Assembly (NCBI GenBank): GCA_965602225.1
Contig: CBFCYE010000003.1
Location: 69,727 to 133,726, forward strand
DNA length: 64,000 nucleotides
From: Tenderia sp965602225
GTDB lineage: Bacteria; Pseudomonadota; Gammaproteobacteria; Tenderiales; Tenderiaceae
Direction of reading: 5' to 3'
In this document: piece by piece, positions 7,970-17,253 of the stretch
Numbering within the stretch: position 1 is the stretch's first letter
How the letters are laid out: each line of letters starts with the position of its first letter
Notes under the pieces: model-generated
What the model was told of the DNA's origin: nothing
Database searches by the model: none
What the model saw: only the letters and a program-made list of their open reading frames with translations
Translations under genes and position numbers: made by a program

Positions 7970-10297
7970 TTATTTTTCGGTCAGTACCAAGACTTGTTTA
8001 GAAAAATGTGTCCAATATCGTGAATTTTCATCACGATAACTTTTTGGTGCTGAAACTTCCTGCTTACCAAGCACCATTTCGATTGCCCCCTGCTGACCAG
8101 TCAACAGCACATTAACACCATTATCAAGATACCTATCAACGACTTCTACACGCGGCAGACGAAAACGATTGGCATATCCTACCGGGAACAGGGCCCAGCG
8201 GGGCGAAACCGCTTCAACAAAAGCAGGGCTGGATGAAGTCATGCTGCCATGATGTGGCACCACCAGAACATCGGCTACCAATGCAGCTTTATTTGCAACC
8301 AATAACAGCTGCTCTGCACGACGTTCGATATCCCCAGTCAGTAAAACAGAGCCTCCCTTACTGCTGACCTTGAGTACACACGAACCATTATTTTCATCAA
8401 CACTAGAATCACTATCTGGATGAAGCATTTCAAAGGCTACACCATCCCAAAACCAGCGCTGCCCCCTCAGACAAGGCTGGGCATCGTAGCCAACCAATTT
8501 ATCCATGGAACTGGTTAATAGATTCGCAACCGGCATGTAGCGCATCAGGCTGTCCACGCCGCCAAGATGGTCATTATCACCATGACTAACGATCAGGGTA
8601 TCTATGGTCTCTACGCCCTTGCCTAATAAAAAAGGTAACACCACCGCCTCACCCGTATCAAAACTGTCACTAAACTTTGGCCCACTATCAAACACCAGCA
8701 CCCTATTCTGAGTTTGAACCACAGCCGCCAGACCTTGGCCGACATCAAGCAGACTGAAATAAGCCTCTCCATACTGAGGCCTGGGCATCGGCCAGAAAAC
8801 GGCACAGGCCAGCCACACGACGCCCAGCCAACGCCCTGGCCAGCCGCGCGGCGCTAACAGCCAGACCACGCCAACACTGAGAGGAATAATCAACCATTCA
8901 TCAGCCAGCCCCTGATAAAGCTGGGCACTGGGCAAACCGGCCAGCCAGGTCAACAGCAGCCATAACAACTGCAAACAATAATCAGCCAGCTGCAGCAAAC
9001 CATTCGCTAATGGTGAGGCAATCGGCAGCAATAGCATCGCCAATAACACCAAGGGCACCACCAACAGACTCACTATGGGCACAGCAATAAAATTTGCCAG
9101 CGGTGAAATCAGGGAGGCCTTTTGAAACAGCAACAATGTCAGCGGCAACAACGCTAAGCCAATCAACACATGCACCCTGCCCCATTTCCACCACAAGCCA
9201 TTTTGATTTAAGCGCCCTGCCATACCCAGCAGAATAATGGCCACTGCCGCAAACGACAGCCAAAAGCCAGCATCCATTACCGCCAGAGGATCAATAAATA
9301 AGACCAACAGCAAAGCCAATAGCAGACCATCAGCTGGACGACGATAACGCTGTAAAATTATCGCCAACATAAATACCACCACCATGATCAAGGCACGCTG
9401 GGTGGGTACAGAAAATCCCGCTAGCGCTGCATAGATCAAGGCTGCCAGGATTGCAGCAACAGCCCCTACCTTTGCCGCAGGCAGGTAGAACAACAGCCAG
9501 GCCGAACGACCCCACAGCCAACGCAACAGAAAAAAGGCCAGGCCTGCCACCAGACCAACATGCAAGCCTGAAATAGCCATCAAATGATTGGTACCCGTCT
9601 TAAGCAGCACATTCCATTGCTGTTGCGAAATATCATCACGCAAACCGATGGCAAGTGCTTGGATCATGCCTTTGAACTGACCTTGAACAAGCGCCAGATC
9701 AATCTGCTGCGCCAGGCGCGAACGTTGTCGGTCAACCCAATAAGCGACGCCATCGACATCGGCAATATAACGATTGTCATCGCCATTACGGACATAGCCT
9801 GTCGCCCTGATTCCATGCCGAAACAACCAGCCCTCATAATCAAAGCCGCCTGGATTCATAAAGCCGTGCGGTTGTTTTAACCTGACCTTGAGTTGCCAGC
9901 GTTGCCCAACCGCTAATTCAACCTTGGAGCGATACCAATTAAGGCGAATTTTTTCCGGCAAATCTAAAACAAATATTCCAGGACTAAGTGTGTTCTCAAC
10001 AGTAAACTCAAAACGCTGTCCAAACTGCCGCTGCTGAGGTATCGAGTCAACAACCCCCTCAAGAAGAATATCTTGCCCCTCAAGTTCTGGCGCCAATGAA
10101 GTCCCCAGAATGGCACTGGCCTGCAATAAGGCGGCTAAAAAGCCATTAACTAGCCAAAGTGGAATTTTGAGTGGTGCAAAACGGAGGGATAATGGTAGGC
10201 TTATGAACAATAGGCCGGCCCAGCGAGCGTCCGGCAAATCGGACAATTGCTGAAAAATAATAATCCCGGCAAGAAATGCAATCGTTGCGATTCGCAT
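7970..10297 (-). CDS. comEC: ComEC/Rec2 DNA internalization channel
   Basis: This inner-membrane channel carries single-stranded DNA into the cytoplasm during natural transformation. The 775 residues contain an N-terminal DUF4131/OB-like periplasmic region, a Competence domain with many membrane helices beginning at HLMAISGLHVGLVAGL (near residue 240), and a C-terminal metallo-beta-lactamase-like domain with the metal motif VSHGDNDHLGG (near residue 565) and VVPHHGSMTSS. All hallmark parts are present, so the gene looks intact. It is divergent from the DUF2062 gene, with about 80 bases between them. No other competence genes are in this window. Confidence 0.96.
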   Translation of the reverse strand: MRIATIAFLAGIIIFQQLSDLPDARWAGLLFISLPLSLRFAPLKIPLWLVNGFLAALLQASAILGTSLAPELEGQDILLEGVVDSIPQQRQFGQRFEFTVENTLSPGIFVLDLPEKIRLNWYRSKVELAVGQRWQLKVRLKQPHGFMNPGGFDYEGWLFRHGIRATGYVRNGDDNRYIADVDGVAYWVDRQRSRLAQQIDLALVQGQFKGMIQALAIGLRDDISQQQWNVLLKTGTNHLMAISGLHVGLVAGLAFFLLRWLWGRSAWLLFYLPAAKVGAVAAILAALIYAALAGFSVPTQRALIMVVVFMLAIILQRYRRPADGLLLALLLVLFIDPLAVMDAGFWLSFAAVAIILLGMAGRLNQNGLWWKWGRVHVLIGLALLPLTLLLFQKASLISPLANFIAVPIVSLLVVPLVLLAMLLLPIASPLANGLLQLADYCLQLLWLLLTWLAGLPSAQLYQGLADEWLIIPLSVGVVWLLAPRGWPGRWLGVVWLACAVFWPMPRPQYGEAYFSLLDVGQGLAAVVQTQNRVLVFDSGPKFSDSFDTGEAVVLPFLLGKGVETIDTLIVSHGDNDHLGGVDSLMRYMPVANLLTSSMDKLVGYDAQPCLRGQRWFWDGVAFEMLHPDSDSSVDENNGSCVLKVSSKGGSVLLTGDIERRAEQLLLVANKAALVADVLVVPHHGSMTSSSPAFVEAVSPRWALFPVGYANRFRLPRVEVVDRYLDNGVNVLLTGQQGAIEMVLGKQEVSAPKSYRDENSRYWTHFSKQVLVLTEK

Positions 10298-10378
10298 CTT
10301 TTATCATTCGTTTAGAAAACGTAACAGTGGATTTAAAACCATCCCCCCAGGTACATGGCAACAAAATAAAACATAATA

Positions 10379-10903
10379 ATGCCAAGAAAGCTAATAAAAC
10401 GTTACCTGCCTGACCACCACAAAGTCAGGAACCACAAACATCTCAAGTGTTTTGGCAGTTTATTGCACGACCCCAACATCTGGCACCTGAATCGACGTTC
10501 TGTTTCCGGCGCCTTCTTTTTTGGCCTGCTGTGCACCTGGGTACCGGTGCCATTTCAGATGCTGATTGCCGCAGCGGTAGCAATTATGGTTCGCGTCAAC
10601 CTACCTGTTTCTATTGGACTGGTATGGATTAGCAATCCCATTACCATGCCACCGATGTTTTATTTCGCCTACAAAACTGGCGCCTGGATACTGAGTTCAC
10701 CAGCCCATGAATTTAATTTTGAATTATCATTCGAATGGTTAAAACATGAACTGGGCTATATCTGGGAACCCTTTCTACTGGGCTGTTTGGTGCTGGGCTT
10801 ATTATCAGCAATTGGCGGTTATCTATTTATTCGCATCATGTGGCGCTTTCATATTTTCCAATACATCAAGAAACGTCGCCAGAGAAAACAGCAGGCTTCC
10901 TAA
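10379..10903 (+). CDS. DUF2062 membrane protein
   Basis: This is a 174-residue membrane protein of the DUF2062 family. Typical features are an N-terminal basic stretch (MPRKLIKRYLPDHHKVRNHK), then WHLNRRSVSGAFFFGLLCTWVPVPFQM, and helices at about residues 40-60, 65-90 and 125-150. Proteins of this type commonly sit near comEC or as the N-terminal part of glycosyltransferases; the biochemical role is not known. Its 3' end overlaps the end of lolD on the other strand by four bases. Confidence 0.88.
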   Translation: MPRKLIKRYLPDHHKVRNHKHLKCFGSLLHDPNIWHLNRRSVSGAFFFGLLCTWVPVPFQMLIAAAVAIMVRVNLPVSIGLVWISNPITMPPMFYFAYKTGAWILSSPAHEFNFELSFEWLKHELGYIWEPFLLGCLVLGLLSAIGGYLFIRIMWRFHIFQYIKKRRQRKQQAS

Positions 10904-11580
10904 TCCGAAATCAGCACACCGTTTTCCAACTTTAAAACTCTATCCATCTTAGCGGCCAGCGACATATCGTGGGTCACAACCAGAAAACTGGTGTCCAGCT
11001 CCTGGTTCAGCTCCAGCATCAAACCATAGACATGACTGGCAGAATTTTGATCCAGATTGCCGGTTGGCTCATCAGCCAACACACAGCGAGGATTGGTCAC
11101 CAAGGCCCGGGCCACTGCAGAACGCTGCCGTTCACCGCCAGACAATTCACTAGGTTTATGACCAACACGGTGTCCCAAGCCTACTTTTACCAACATCTCA
11201 TTAGCAAAGTGGCTGGCCTGATCAGCACTCTCTCCCCTGATCAGCAATGGCATAGCAACATTTTCCAAGGCCGTAAATTCAGGCAATAGATGATGAAACT
11301 GATAGACAAAGCCCAAGGTTTTATTACGCACATCACCACGCCGTTTTTCATTTAAGGCGGTAAAGTTTTCACCATTGATATAGACCTCGCCCTGACTCGG
11401 CACATCCAGCCCACCAAGCAAATGTAACAAGGTGCTTTTACCTGAACCCGAGGTGCCGACAATTGCCAGGCGCTCACCCTTTGCCACATCAAGATCAATT
11501 GCGGCAAGAACATCGACAGAAAGCCCAGCATCAACAAAGCGTTTTGCCAAACCACGACAAGAGATAATCAAATCACTCAT
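10900..11580 (-). CDS. lolD: Lipoprotein-releasing ABC transporter ATPase LolD
   Basis: LolD is the cytoplasmic ATPase that powers extraction of outer-membrane lipoproteins from the inner membrane to LolA. Motifs appear in order: Walker A GTSGSGKST near residue 45, Q-loop VYQFHHLLPEF (the FHHLLPEF phrase is typical of LolD), signature LSGGERQR, Walker B VLADEPTG, and the switch His in VTHD. I use the ATG at 11580 (MSDLIISCRGLAKRF); a longer upstream reading would add 27 residues of lolC sequence in another frame. The ATG overlaps the lolC end by eight bases, which indicates translational coupling. Confidence 0.95.
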   Translation of the reverse strand: MSDLIISCRGLAKRFVDAGLSVDVLAAIDLDVAKGERLAIVGTSGSGKSTLLHLLGGLDVPSQGEVYINGENFTALNEKRRGDVRNKTLGFVYQFHHLLPEFTALENVAMPLLIRGESADQASHFANEMLVKVGLGHRVGHKPSELSGGERQRSAVARALVTNPRCVLADEPTGNLDQNSASHVYGLMLELNQELDTSFLVVTHDMSLAAKMDRVLKLENGVLISD

Positions 11581-12820
11581 AGCGCAAGGCCTCTGCTGGT
11601 TGAGTTCGGGATGCATACCAGGCGGGATATAACGTTGCCAACAAGCTAATCGAAAAGGCAATCAGGCTGATCGCGGCAACATCTGAAAACAACATTTCAG
11701 AGGGCAGATCACTAATGTAGTAGACATCTGGTGACAGAAACTTACGTCCCAGTAGTTGTTCAATAAGCGGCACAATCTTCTCAACATTCGAAGCTAGTGT
11801 GACTCCACCAACCAAGCCCAGCAAGGTGCCGAAGGCACCAATCACGACCCCCTGAACCATGAAGATGCGCATGATACAACCAGGACTAGCACCCAAGGTA
11901 CGGAGAATAGCAATATCAGCCCTTTTGTCTGTTACTACCATCACTAGGGTAGAGACAATATTAAATGCTGCCACCATCACAATCAGCGTCAGGATAATAA
12001 ACATCACCATCTTCTCTGTCTTTACCGCACGAAAGAAATTGACGTGCTGGCGGGTCCAGTCAGTAATCACATAACCACGCGGCAAATCCTGAACCATCTG
12101 CTGAGTCAGGTAAGGTGCGTCAAACATGTCAGTCAGTTTCAGCCGTAGACCAGAAACCTGGCCCGGCTTAAGAAATAATTTGGCGGCATCATCAAGGTGT
12201 ACCAATGCAAGGGCACTATCATATTCATGCATGCCAGCCTCAAACACTCCAACGACGGTAAAACGCTTCAGACGCGGCATAATCCCAACCGGGGTAACAC
12301 TTGCCTGTGGTGTCACCAGCGTGACTTTTTCACCTACCATCACTCCAAGCCGTCGAGCCAGTTCCTGGCCAAGGATGATATTAAATCCGCCAGATGTGAG
12401 ATCAGTCAATTCACCAATCTTCATCTGCTGATCCAGGCTTGAAACCTGTGGTTCGAACTCAGGCGAGACACCACGAATCAGGGCACCACTAACACCTTCA
12501 CCCGCCGTCAACATACCTTCGGCACGGATGAATGGCGCCTGACCAATAATCTGAGGATAAGGTTCCAGCAATGACGGCAGTGTCTGCCAGTTGTCCATGC
12601 CATTGGCAGCACTACTAACCACCATATGAGAAGCAACCCCGAGGATGCGGGTGCGCAGCTCTTTCTCAAAACCATTCATCACCGACAGCACAGTAATCAG
12701 AGCTGTTACACCCAGGGCAATCCCGGCAATCGAAATAAAAGAGATAAACGAAATAAAGTGATTACGACGCTTGGCGCGGGTATATCTCAGGCCAACAAAA
12801 ATTTCTAAGGGTTTAAACAT
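11573..12820 (-). CDS. lolC: Lipoprotein-releasing ABC transporter permease LolC (LolC/E/F family)
   Basis: This inner-membrane permease works with LolD in lipoprotein release. The 415 residues show an N-terminal helix (NHFISFISFISIAGIALGV) followed by the MacB-type periplasmic domain, and three C-terminal FtsX-type helices (starting VMFIILTLIVMVAAFNIVSTLV). The end overlaps the lolD start. Only one permease gene is present; no second one (lolE) is adjacent. Some gammaproteobacteria use a single LolF-type permease as a homodimer, and that may apply here. Confidence 0.93.
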   Translation of the reverse strand: MFKPLEIFVGLRYTRAKRRNHFISFISFISIAGIALGVTALITVLSVMNGFEKELRTRILGVASHMVVSSAANGMDNWQTLPSLLEPYPQIIGQAPFIRAEGMLTAGEGVSGALIRGVSPEFEPQVSSLDQQMKIGELTDLTSGGFNIILGQELARRLGVMVGEKVTLVTPQASVTPVGIMPRLKRFTVVGVFEAGMHEYDSALALVHLDDAAKLFLKPGQVSGLRLKLTDMFDAPYLTQQMVQDLPRGYVITDWTRQHVNFFRAVKTEKMVMFIILTLIVMVAAFNIVSTLVMVVTDKRADIAILRTLGASPGCIMRIFMVQGVVIGAFGTLLGLVGGVTLASNVEKIVPLIEQLLGRKFLSPDVYYISDLPSEMLFSDVAAISLIAFSISLLATLYPAWYASRTQPAEALRYE

Positions 12821-12833
12821 ATTTATAGAATAG

Positions 12834-13493
12834 TTACTCAGCTGTCGGACATTGTGACCTTAAACAGCAATCACCACAACGGGGCTTTTTACGGCAGACA
12901 TCCTTGGCATGCAAAACAATCAAACCATGATATTCGTTAAAAACATTCACTAATTCATCACGCAGCTTAATTTTATTGCTTAATTGCGATTCGAATTGAT
13001 GGCGTAGATTTTCATAACCCTCGTCACCAGTTATCAGACCCAAACGTGAAAAAATACGCCGGGTATAGGCATCGATTACAAAGACGGGACGATTAAACGC
13101 ATACAAAACAATGTCGTCTGCAGTTTCAGGGCCGACACCGTTGACGGACAGCAAGCCGTTGCGCAGTTCAACATCATCGAAATCGTTCAGTGGTTTTTCA
13201 CCACCCTGCTTCAGAAACCAACTGCAAAAATTTTGCAGTCGCTTGGCCTTGACGTTGAAATAACCTGCCGGTCGAATCAATTGCCCCAGATCAGCAGCAG
13301 GCATCGCAGAAATTTTTACCGCCGTGAGGGACTTGGCCTGCTTTAGGTTGAGAATTGCCTTTTCAACGTTGGTCCAGGCAGTATTTTGGGTCAGTACCGC
13401 ACCAACCATGACTTCAAATGGTGTTTCGCCAGGCCACCAGTGTTGTGGCCCATAATGCTTAAAAAGGCTTTTATAAACCGACAGAAACGTCAT
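12834..13493 (-). CDS. HhH-GPD DNA glycosylase, endonuclease III-related (MagIII/COG2231 type)
   Basis: This is a base-excision DNA glycosylase of 219 residues. The helix-hairpin-helix is at LLSVNGVGPETADDIVLYA (near residue 112) and the catalytic Asp is in VIDAYTRR. In endonuclease III the HhH is followed by a catalytic Lys (GVGRKTA); here Glu occupies that place (GVGPETA), as in MagIII 3-methyladenine glycosylases (GIGKESA). That predicts a monofunctional glycosylase without AP-lyase activity. A C-terminal cysteine cluster (CRKKPRCGDCCLRSQC) looks like the 4Fe-4S loop. The 3' half of the run overlaps rluB by four bases. The substrate (alkylated bases) is inferred from the family. Confidence 0.83.
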   Translation of the reverse strand: MTFLSVYKSLFKHYGPQHWWPGETPFEVMVGAVLTQNTAWTNVEKAILNLKQAKSLTAVKISAMPAADLGQLIRPAGYFNVKAKRLQNFCSWFLKQGGEKPLNDFDDVELRNGLLSVNGVGPETADDIVLYAFNRPVFVIDAYTRRIFSRLGLITGDEGYENLRHQFESQLSNKIKLRDELVNVFNEYHGLIVLHAKDVCRKKPRCGDCCLRSQCPTAE

Positions 13494-14335
13494 TTACGTT
13501 TTTTATAGGGAGACGCCTTAGCCGCTTGTGGCTTTCTTGAGGAGGTACCAAATTTAATCTGTTTAGCCCGTTTCTTTTCTTCAGCCGAATCATCAACCGG
13601 AGGTAAACCAACAACATTGCGTAGTGCATTGATATCGGCACGCATTAGCTCATCCCATTCGCCTGATCTAATACCGCGTTTGAGTGAAATTGGCCCATAG
13701 CGAACACGCTGCAAGCGGCTTACCCTAACCTCCTGAGATTCCCACAGACGCCGCACCTCACGGTTACGCCCCTCATTCAAGGTAACGTGATACCAATGAT
13801 TGGCACCCTCACCGCCGGCATCACTAATGCTATTGAAGCTGGCCTTGCCATCTTCAAGCTCGACACCTTTACGCAACGCCCTTTTCATCGACTCAGTCAC
13901 TTCACCCAGTACTCGAACTGCATATTCGCGTTCAACCTCTGAAGAAGGATGCATCAGCCGGTTAGCCAAATCACCATCCGTAGTGAGCAGGATCAAACCG
14001 CTGGTATTGATATCCAGTCGACCTACCGCAATCCAGCGACCACTCTGCATACGCGGCAGATTATCAAAAATAGTAGGACGACCTTCAGGATCTGAGCGGC
14101 TACAGATCTGCCCTTCAGGTTTGTAATAGGCCAACACACGATGTTTACTGTCAGGCCGGTGATGCAGCTTTATCACCTTGCCATCAAGGCGAACCGTGTC
14201 GGTTATCTCAGCCTTATCACCAAGCTTTACAATATCACCATTGACGCTGACACGTTTGGCCTCAATCATGCGCTCCGCTTCACGCCTTGAAGCGATGCCA
14301 GCAGAGGCAAGTAATTTTTGAATACGTTCAGCCAC
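13490..14335 (-). CDS. rluB: 23S rRNA pseudouridine(2605) synthase RluB
   Basis: RluB modifies U2605 of 23S rRNA. The 281 residues start with an S4 domain (IQKLLASAGIASRREAERMI), followed by the RsuA-type catalytic core with GRLDINTSGLILLTTDGDLA, which includes the catalytic Asp, and NEGRNREVRRLW. The C-terminal tail is Lys/Arg-rich (SSRKPQAAKASPYKKRK) as is common in RluB. It starts with GTG at 14335, two bases after scpB ends, and overlaps the glycosylase gene by four bases. The scpA-scpB-rluB order is standard for proteobacteria, which favours RluB over RsuA or RluE. Confidence 0.94.
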   Translation of the reverse strand: MAERIQKLLASAGIASRREAERMIEAKRVSVNGDIVKLGDKAEITDTVRLDGKVIKLHHRPDSKHRVLAYYKPEGQICSRSDPEGRPTIFDNLPRMQSGRWIAVGRLDINTSGLILLTTDGDLANRLMHPSSEVEREYAVRVLGEVTESMKRALRKGVELEDGKASFNSISDAGGEGANHWYHVTLNEGRNREVRRLWESQEVRVSRLQRVRYGPISLKRGIRSGEWDELMRADINALRNVVGLPPVDDSAEEKKRAKQIKFGTSSRKPQAAKASPYKKRK

Positions 14336-14337
14336 AA

Positions 14338-15165
14338 TTAAAATACCGTTTCAGTTTTGGATTCAGCCGCAGAATCTGCAACTGTTACTTCTTCATTAGA
14401 TGTGGCATCAGGCTCAGCAGCTTGGTCTTCTTCAATCGAAGACTCATCATTTTCAAGCGTTGACGATTCAACATCATCAACATCGGCCGAAGCTAATTCT
14501 TCATAGACTTCAGCAGCATCGGCAATAACAACAGGCTGTACCTCGCCCTGCTCAAGCTCTGTTGACTCACTCTCCTGTTCTGCATCTTGTGCTTGAGGTT
14601 GGTCACCAAAATCCAGTTCATGTTCAATACTTTCAATATTGCGCAGCTCCGCCAATGGCGGTAAATCACTCAGACTCTTGATGCCAAAGTAATCCAGGAA
14701 TGCCTTGGTGGTACCGTACAAGGCAGGTCGGCCAGGCACATCACGATGACCAATAACTCGCACCCATTCACGTTCAAGCATGGATTTAACAATGTGTGAA
14801 CTGACGCTGACGCCGCGAACATCTTCAATTTCGCTACGGGTAATCGGTTGGCGATAGGCTATCAAGGCCAGGGTTTCCAGTGTTGCACGCGAATACTTAG
14901 AGGCCTTTTCTTCCCACAGACGTGCAACCCACTCAGCCAGATCTGCCTTAACCTGGTAGCGAAAACCAGTGCTGACTTCTTTCAGCTCAACACCACGGCT
15001 GAGACAATCATCTTGCAGGCTTTTGACTGCTTCACGGATTTCATCACGGCTAGGTTGGTCTTCATCAAGGAACAGACCGAGAATACTGTCGACACTAAGC
15101 GGCCGCCCGGCTGCCAGTAATGCACCTTCAATGATCTGTTTTAATTTATCAGGATTCGTGGACAT
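14338..15165 (-). CDS. scpB: Segregation and condensation protein ScpB
   Basis: ScpB forms the winged-helix dimer that binds ScpA in the SMC-ScpA-ScpB condensin. The first 180 or so residues match the family (LKQIIEGALLAAGRPLSV; YSRATLETLALIAYRQPITRSEIE; RDVPGRPALYGTTKAFLDYFG). The last 90 or so residues are an acidic, Glu/Asp/Ser-rich tail with no evident fold. The start overlaps the 3' end of scpA by 17 bases. The smc gene is also in this window at 26085-29594, about 10 kb away, so the complex is complete here. Confidence 0.95.
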   Translation of the reverse strand: MSTNPDKLKQIIEGALLAAGRPLSVDSILGLFLDEDQPSRDEIREAVKSLQDDCLSRGVELKEVSTGFRYQVKADLAEWVARLWEEKASKYSRATLETLALIAYRQPITRSEIEDVRGVSVSSHIVKSMLEREWVRVIGHRDVPGRPALYGTTKAFLDYFGIKSLSDLPPLAELRNIESIEHELDFGDQPQAQDAEQESESTELEQGEVQPVVIADAAEVYEELASADVDDVESSTLENDESSIEEDQAAEPDATSNEEVTVADSAAESKTETVF

Positions 15166-16012
15166 TCTGATGTGCCTTTACGTAAATAGGTCCAAATGTT
15201 TCAGTTTGTATAATTTCGATCAAGCTTTCCTTGATCAATTCAAGCACGGCCAGCAGAGTGACAACCACTCCCATACGACCTTCCTCAACGGTGAATAACT
15301 GTGTGAATTCAGTAAAGGAGTCGGCATTGATCTTTTCAAGCACGCCCGTCATTCGCTCACGTACAGACAAGGTCTCGCGATGAATCTGATGCGAGGCAAA
15401 CATGTCAGCGCGACGCAAGACATCCTGAAACGCCAACAACACCTCTTTTAGTTCAACATCAGGAACCGGTTTTACCGTACGCAGATCAGGAGCCTTGGCA
15501 CTGGTTTCAAATACATCACGACCCAGTCTGGGCATCTCATCAATATCCTCAGCAGCCTTTTTATAACGTTCATATTCCTGCAGCCTACGTACCAATTCAG
15601 CCCGCGGATCTTCCTCATCGTCTGACAATGATTCAGGCCGCGGCAGCAACATGCGCGATTTGATCTCGCATAACATAGCCGCCATCACCAGGTAATCAGC
15701 CGCCAACTCAAAGCGCATCTCCTGCATCATGTCGATGTAGACAACGTATTGGCGGGTAATCTCGGCAATCGGGATATCGAGCACATCCAGGTTTTGACGC
15801 CGGATCAAATAAAGCAGCAAATCAAGCGGGCCTTCAAATGCCTCGAGAAATACCTCCAGCGCATCAGGTGGTATATAGAGATCCACAGGAAGCTGGTTTA
15901 AGGCCTCGCCCTGGACAACAGCAAAGGGAATCTCTTGCTGCTGAGCCACGTCAAGACCATGAGGCAACTCCACCTGCTCCGGCACCACCGCTGGTTCACT
16001 AGTACCTGTCAT
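15149..16012 (-). CDS. scpA: Segregation and condensation protein ScpA
   Basis: ScpA is the kleisin that bridges the SMC heads. The protein (287 residues) has the family N-terminus VFLEAFEGPLDLLLYLIRRQ (near residue 50), which binds the SMC neck, followed by LDVLDIPIAEITRQYV, a central linker, and a C-terminal winged helix (FTQLFTVEEGRMGVVVTLLAVLELIKE) for the SMC cap. An extra 45 or so residues precede the core, including a Gln/Glu-rich stretch. It lies between trpS and scpB, with trpS ending four bases upstream. Confidence 0.95.
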   Translation of the reverse strand: MTGTSEPAVVPEQVELPHGLDVAQQQEIPFAVVQGEALNQLPVDLYIPPDALEVFLEAFEGPLDLLLYLIRRQNLDVLDIPIAEITRQYVVYIDMMQEMRFELAADYLVMAAMLCEIKSRMLLPRPESLSDDEEDPRAELVRRLQEYERYKKAAEDIDEMPRLGRDVFETSAKAPDLRTVKPVPDVELKEVLLAFQDVLRRADMFASHQIHRETLSVRERMTGVLEKINADSFTEFTQLFTVEEGRMGVVVTLLAVLELIKESLIEIIQTETFGPIYVKAHQNVHES

Positions 16013-16015
16013 TAC

Positions 16016-17233
16016 CTAGCGATACTCCAGGCCCATCGCTTGACGGACCTCCTCCAAAGTCTTGCGTGCCTCGTCCCGGGCGCATTCTCGTCCCTCATTG
16101 ACGATACTGCGCACCAAGTTAATGTCCTGACTGTATTCTTCGGCTCGCTCACGCATAGGCGTCTGTTCTTTGATCACCTCATCGATGATTGGCTGTTTGC
16201 AATCGATACAACCAATACCCGCCGTACGACAACCTTCTTGAGCCCAAGCTTTTACTTCTTCTTTCGAGTAGACCTCATGCAGCTGCCAGACAGGACATTT
16301 CTGCGGATCGCCAGGGTCGGTCTTGCGAACCCGGGCAGGATCGGTTGGCATGGTGCGGAGTTTCTTTTCCACATCGGCAGGCGCTTCACGTAGACCGATG
16401 GTGTTGCCATAGGATTTAGACATCTTCTGTCCATCCAGGCCTGGCATCTTCGAGGCCTTGGTCAACAACGGCTGTGGTTCAGGCAGGATGATTCTGCCGC
16501 CACCCTCAAGAAAGCCAAATAGTCTTTCGCGGTCGCTAAGGGTAATGTTTTGCTGTGATTCCAGCAGAGACCGGGCTGTCTTCAGCGCCTCATCATCGCC
16601 CTGCTCCTGATACTTGCGGCGTAACTCACAGTAAAGTTTGGCGTTCTTCTTGCCCATTTTCTTCACCGCGGCTTCGGCCTTTTCTTCAAAGCCAGGCTCA
16701 CGGCCATAAAGATGATTAAAACGACGTGCTATTTCACGAGTCAGCTCGATGTGAACCACCTGATCCTCGCCCACCGGCACCAGGCCTGCTTTGTAAGTCA
16801 GAATGTCCGCGCTTTGCAGCAAGGGATAACCGAGAAAACCATAAGTGGCCAGGTCTTTCTCTTTCAGTTTTTCCTGCTGATCTTTGTAGGTAGGCACACG
16901 CTCCAGCCAGCCCAGCGGCGTTATCATGCTCAACAACAAGTGCAACTCTGCATGTTCAGGCACCTGAGACTGAATAAAAATTTTGGCAGAACCAGGGTTA
17001 ACGCCCGCTGCCAACCAGTCGATCACCATATCCCAAACACTGTTGGCGATGATGCCGGTATTGTCATACTCAGTAGTCAGGGCATGCCAATCAGCAACAA
17101 AGAAAAAACATTCGTATTCATGCTGTAGCTGTACCCAGTTTTTCAAGACGCCGTGATAATGGCCAAGGTGAAGCTTTCCGGTCGGACGCATCCCCGACAG
17201 GACGCGCTGGTGTTGACTTGGAACCGTGTTCAA
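16016..17233 (-). CDS. trpS: Tryptophanyl-tRNA synthetase (long form)
   Basis: This class I aminoacyl-tRNA synthetase charges tRNA-Trp. The HIGH-like motif is GKLHLGHYHGV (near residue 20) and the KMSKS loop is GLDGQKMSKSYGN (near residue 255). At 405 residues it is longer than the roughly 335-residue E. coli enzyme; an insertion (KKNAKLYCELRRKYQEQGDD... region, about residues 190-235) lies before the KMSKS loop. Such 400-residue TrpS proteins are common in other gammaproteobacteria and betaproteobacteria. It is transcribed toward scpA and follows a site-2 protease gene. Confidence 0.95.
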   Translation of the reverse strand: MNTVPSQHQRVLSGMRPTGKLHLGHYHGVLKNWVQLQHEYECFFFVADWHALTTEYDNTGIIANSVWDMVIDWLAAGVNPGSAKIFIQSQVPEHAELHLLLSMITPLGWLERVPTYKDQQEKLKEKDLATYGFLGYPLLQSADILTYKAGLVPVGEDQVVHIELTREIARRFNHLYGREPGFEEKAEAAVKKMGKKNAKLYCELRRKYQEQGDDEALKTARSLLESQQNITLSDRERLFGFLEGGGRIILPEPQPLLTKASKMPGLDGQKMSKSYGNTIGLREAPADVEKKLRTMPTDPARVRKTDPGDPQKCPVWQLHEVYSKEEVKAWAQEGCRTAGIGCIDCKQPIIDEVIKEQTPMRERAEEYSQDINLVRSIVNEGRECARDEARKTLEEVRQAMGLEYR

Positions 17234-17253
17234 TTAGTCTCTTCCTTCATTAC

